Of a stretch of DNA of 64,000 nt, positions 63,578 to 64,000 are shown one piece after another. The number at the start of each line of letters is the position of its first letter. Within the stretch, counting starts at the first letter, position 1. The DNA comes from Schaalia vaccimaxillae DSM 15804 (GTDB lineage: Bacteria; Actinomycetota; Actinomycetes; Actinomycetales; Actinomycetaceae): contig NZ_ATUX01000009.1 of the NCBI RefSeq assembly GCF_000420425.1, positions 62,001 to 126,000 of the forward strand, written 5' to 3'. The notes under the pieces were generated by a model. It searched no databases, had not been told where the DNA came from, and was given only the letters and a program-made list of their open reading frames with translations. Made by a program: the position numbers and the translations under genes.

Positions 63578-64000
63578 GCAATACTCAAAATTTCGGCGCG
63601 ATGATCAAAGGCAATCTTCGCCAAAGTGGTATTTTCTTCGCTTTCTTTGCCATTGTCGTTCTATTTGCGATACTCAATCCTTCATTCTTAAGCCCAGGCA
63701 ATCTCACGAACATTGTCCTGCAGTATTCCTACATCCTCGTCTTAGCCATTGGCATGCTTTTCGTCATTGTTTTGGCACAGATCGATCTTTCGGTGGGGTC
63801 AGTAGTCGCGGTGACAGGTGCGCTATCCGCCGTGCTCGTGATCAAACACGGGATGCCGTGGTGGGTGGGGGTTCTTGCGGCGATTGCACTGGGGCTCATC
63901 ATTGGGGCGTGGCAAGGATTCTGGGTTGCATACGTTGGGATTCCCGGCTTCATCGTGACCCTGGCGGGAATGCTTCTGTTTCGAGGACTGACCTTCCAGA
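63574..64000 (+). CDS. Sugar ABC transporter permease (GguB-like), 3' end outside window
   Basis: The GTG at 63574 overlaps the ATPase stop by 4 nt. The first 142 residues are visible: a membrane segment [40 protein letters not shown] (the DLSVG motif of RbsC/GguB-type permeases), then [21 protein letters not shown]. Last visible stretch is ...[13 protein letters not shown]. It belongs to the operon of the binding protein and ATPase. Confidence 0.92.
   Translation, partial: MSNTQNFGAMIKGNLRQSGIFFAFFAIVVLFAILNPSFLSPGNLTNIVLQYSYILVLAIGMLFVIVLAQIDLSVGSVVAVTGALSAVLVIKHGMPWWVGVLAAIALGLIIGAWQGFWVAYVGIPGFIVTLAGMLLFRGLTFQ

Overview
The window looks like a chromosomal segment of an actinobacterium of the Actinomycetaceae (Schaalia/Actinomyces type). 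This is inferred from actinobacterial marker genes (DUF3117, DUF3107, the AdnA-AdnB recombination motor, an Rv1232c-like PRC/MgtE-N/CBS protein, an Rv3210c-like ferritin-fold protein), moderately high GC, many GTG starts, -10 boxes placed right before start codons (leaderless mRNAs), and gene order. The species cannot be fixed from the sequence alone. No CRISPR array, rRNA operon, intact insertion sequence or prophage was seen.

Region 1 (1-13.7 kb) is housekeeping. It holds the end of a GlpP-type antiterminator, rsmA, a decayed ispE, an ABC-F ATPase, a DUF1540 protein, a TetR regulator, tRNA-Gln, a shortened glmU, prs, rplY and manC. A BMP-type lipoprotein, a C39-like cysteine protein, an inactive-looking phosphohexomutase homologue (minus strand), a LOG-type phosphoribohydrolase and DUF3117 follow.

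Region 2 (13.7-24.7 kb) matches mycobacterial Rv1220c-Rv1234 synteny: O-methyltransferase, mrp, DUF1003, PRC/MgtE-N/CBS, and a GSP17M-like membrane protein. Then come aminopeptidase P, a PHP phosphoesterase, MarC, glycogen phosphorylase and an RraB-like protein.

Region 3 (24.7-36 kb) is the most accessory part. A DUF559 endonuclease-fold gene is bracketed by direct repeats of about 78 bp. A YtrA-type GntR regulator with its ABC exporter follows, then a DEAD-box RNA helicase, and then a four-gene tetronate cassette (GntP permease, LtnD-like dehydrogenase, OtnK-like kinase, FadR-type regulator). The cassette sits inside a block that is otherwise contiguous in mycobacteria (RhlE, ferritin-like, DUF3107, AdnA, AdnB).

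Region 4 (36-49 kb) holds adnA-adnB, a pseudokinase of the aminoglycoside phosphotransferase fold, and a tad pilus/secretion operon (tadA-B-C, Flp-like pilin, three pseudopilin-like proteins).

Region 5 (49-56 kb) holds gdhA, prfB, ftsE-ftsX with an M23 coiled-coil hydrolase, smpB and ssrA (tmRNA). Region 6 (56-64 kb) holds an ASCH protein, a small acidic protein, an NCS2 purine permease fused to a catalytically altered OHCU-decarboxylase domain, and a LacI-controlled ChvE/GguA/GguB-type sugar ABC transporter cut by the window end.

A recurring theme is conserved, intact reading frames whose diagnostic active-site residues are gone: IspE, GlmU acetyltransferase, phosphohexomutase, aminoglycoside phosphotransferase and OHCU decarboxylase. 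These, the repeat-bracketed nuclease gene and the inserted tetronate cassette are the main points of interest. All family comparisons were made from memory of the families, without database searches.
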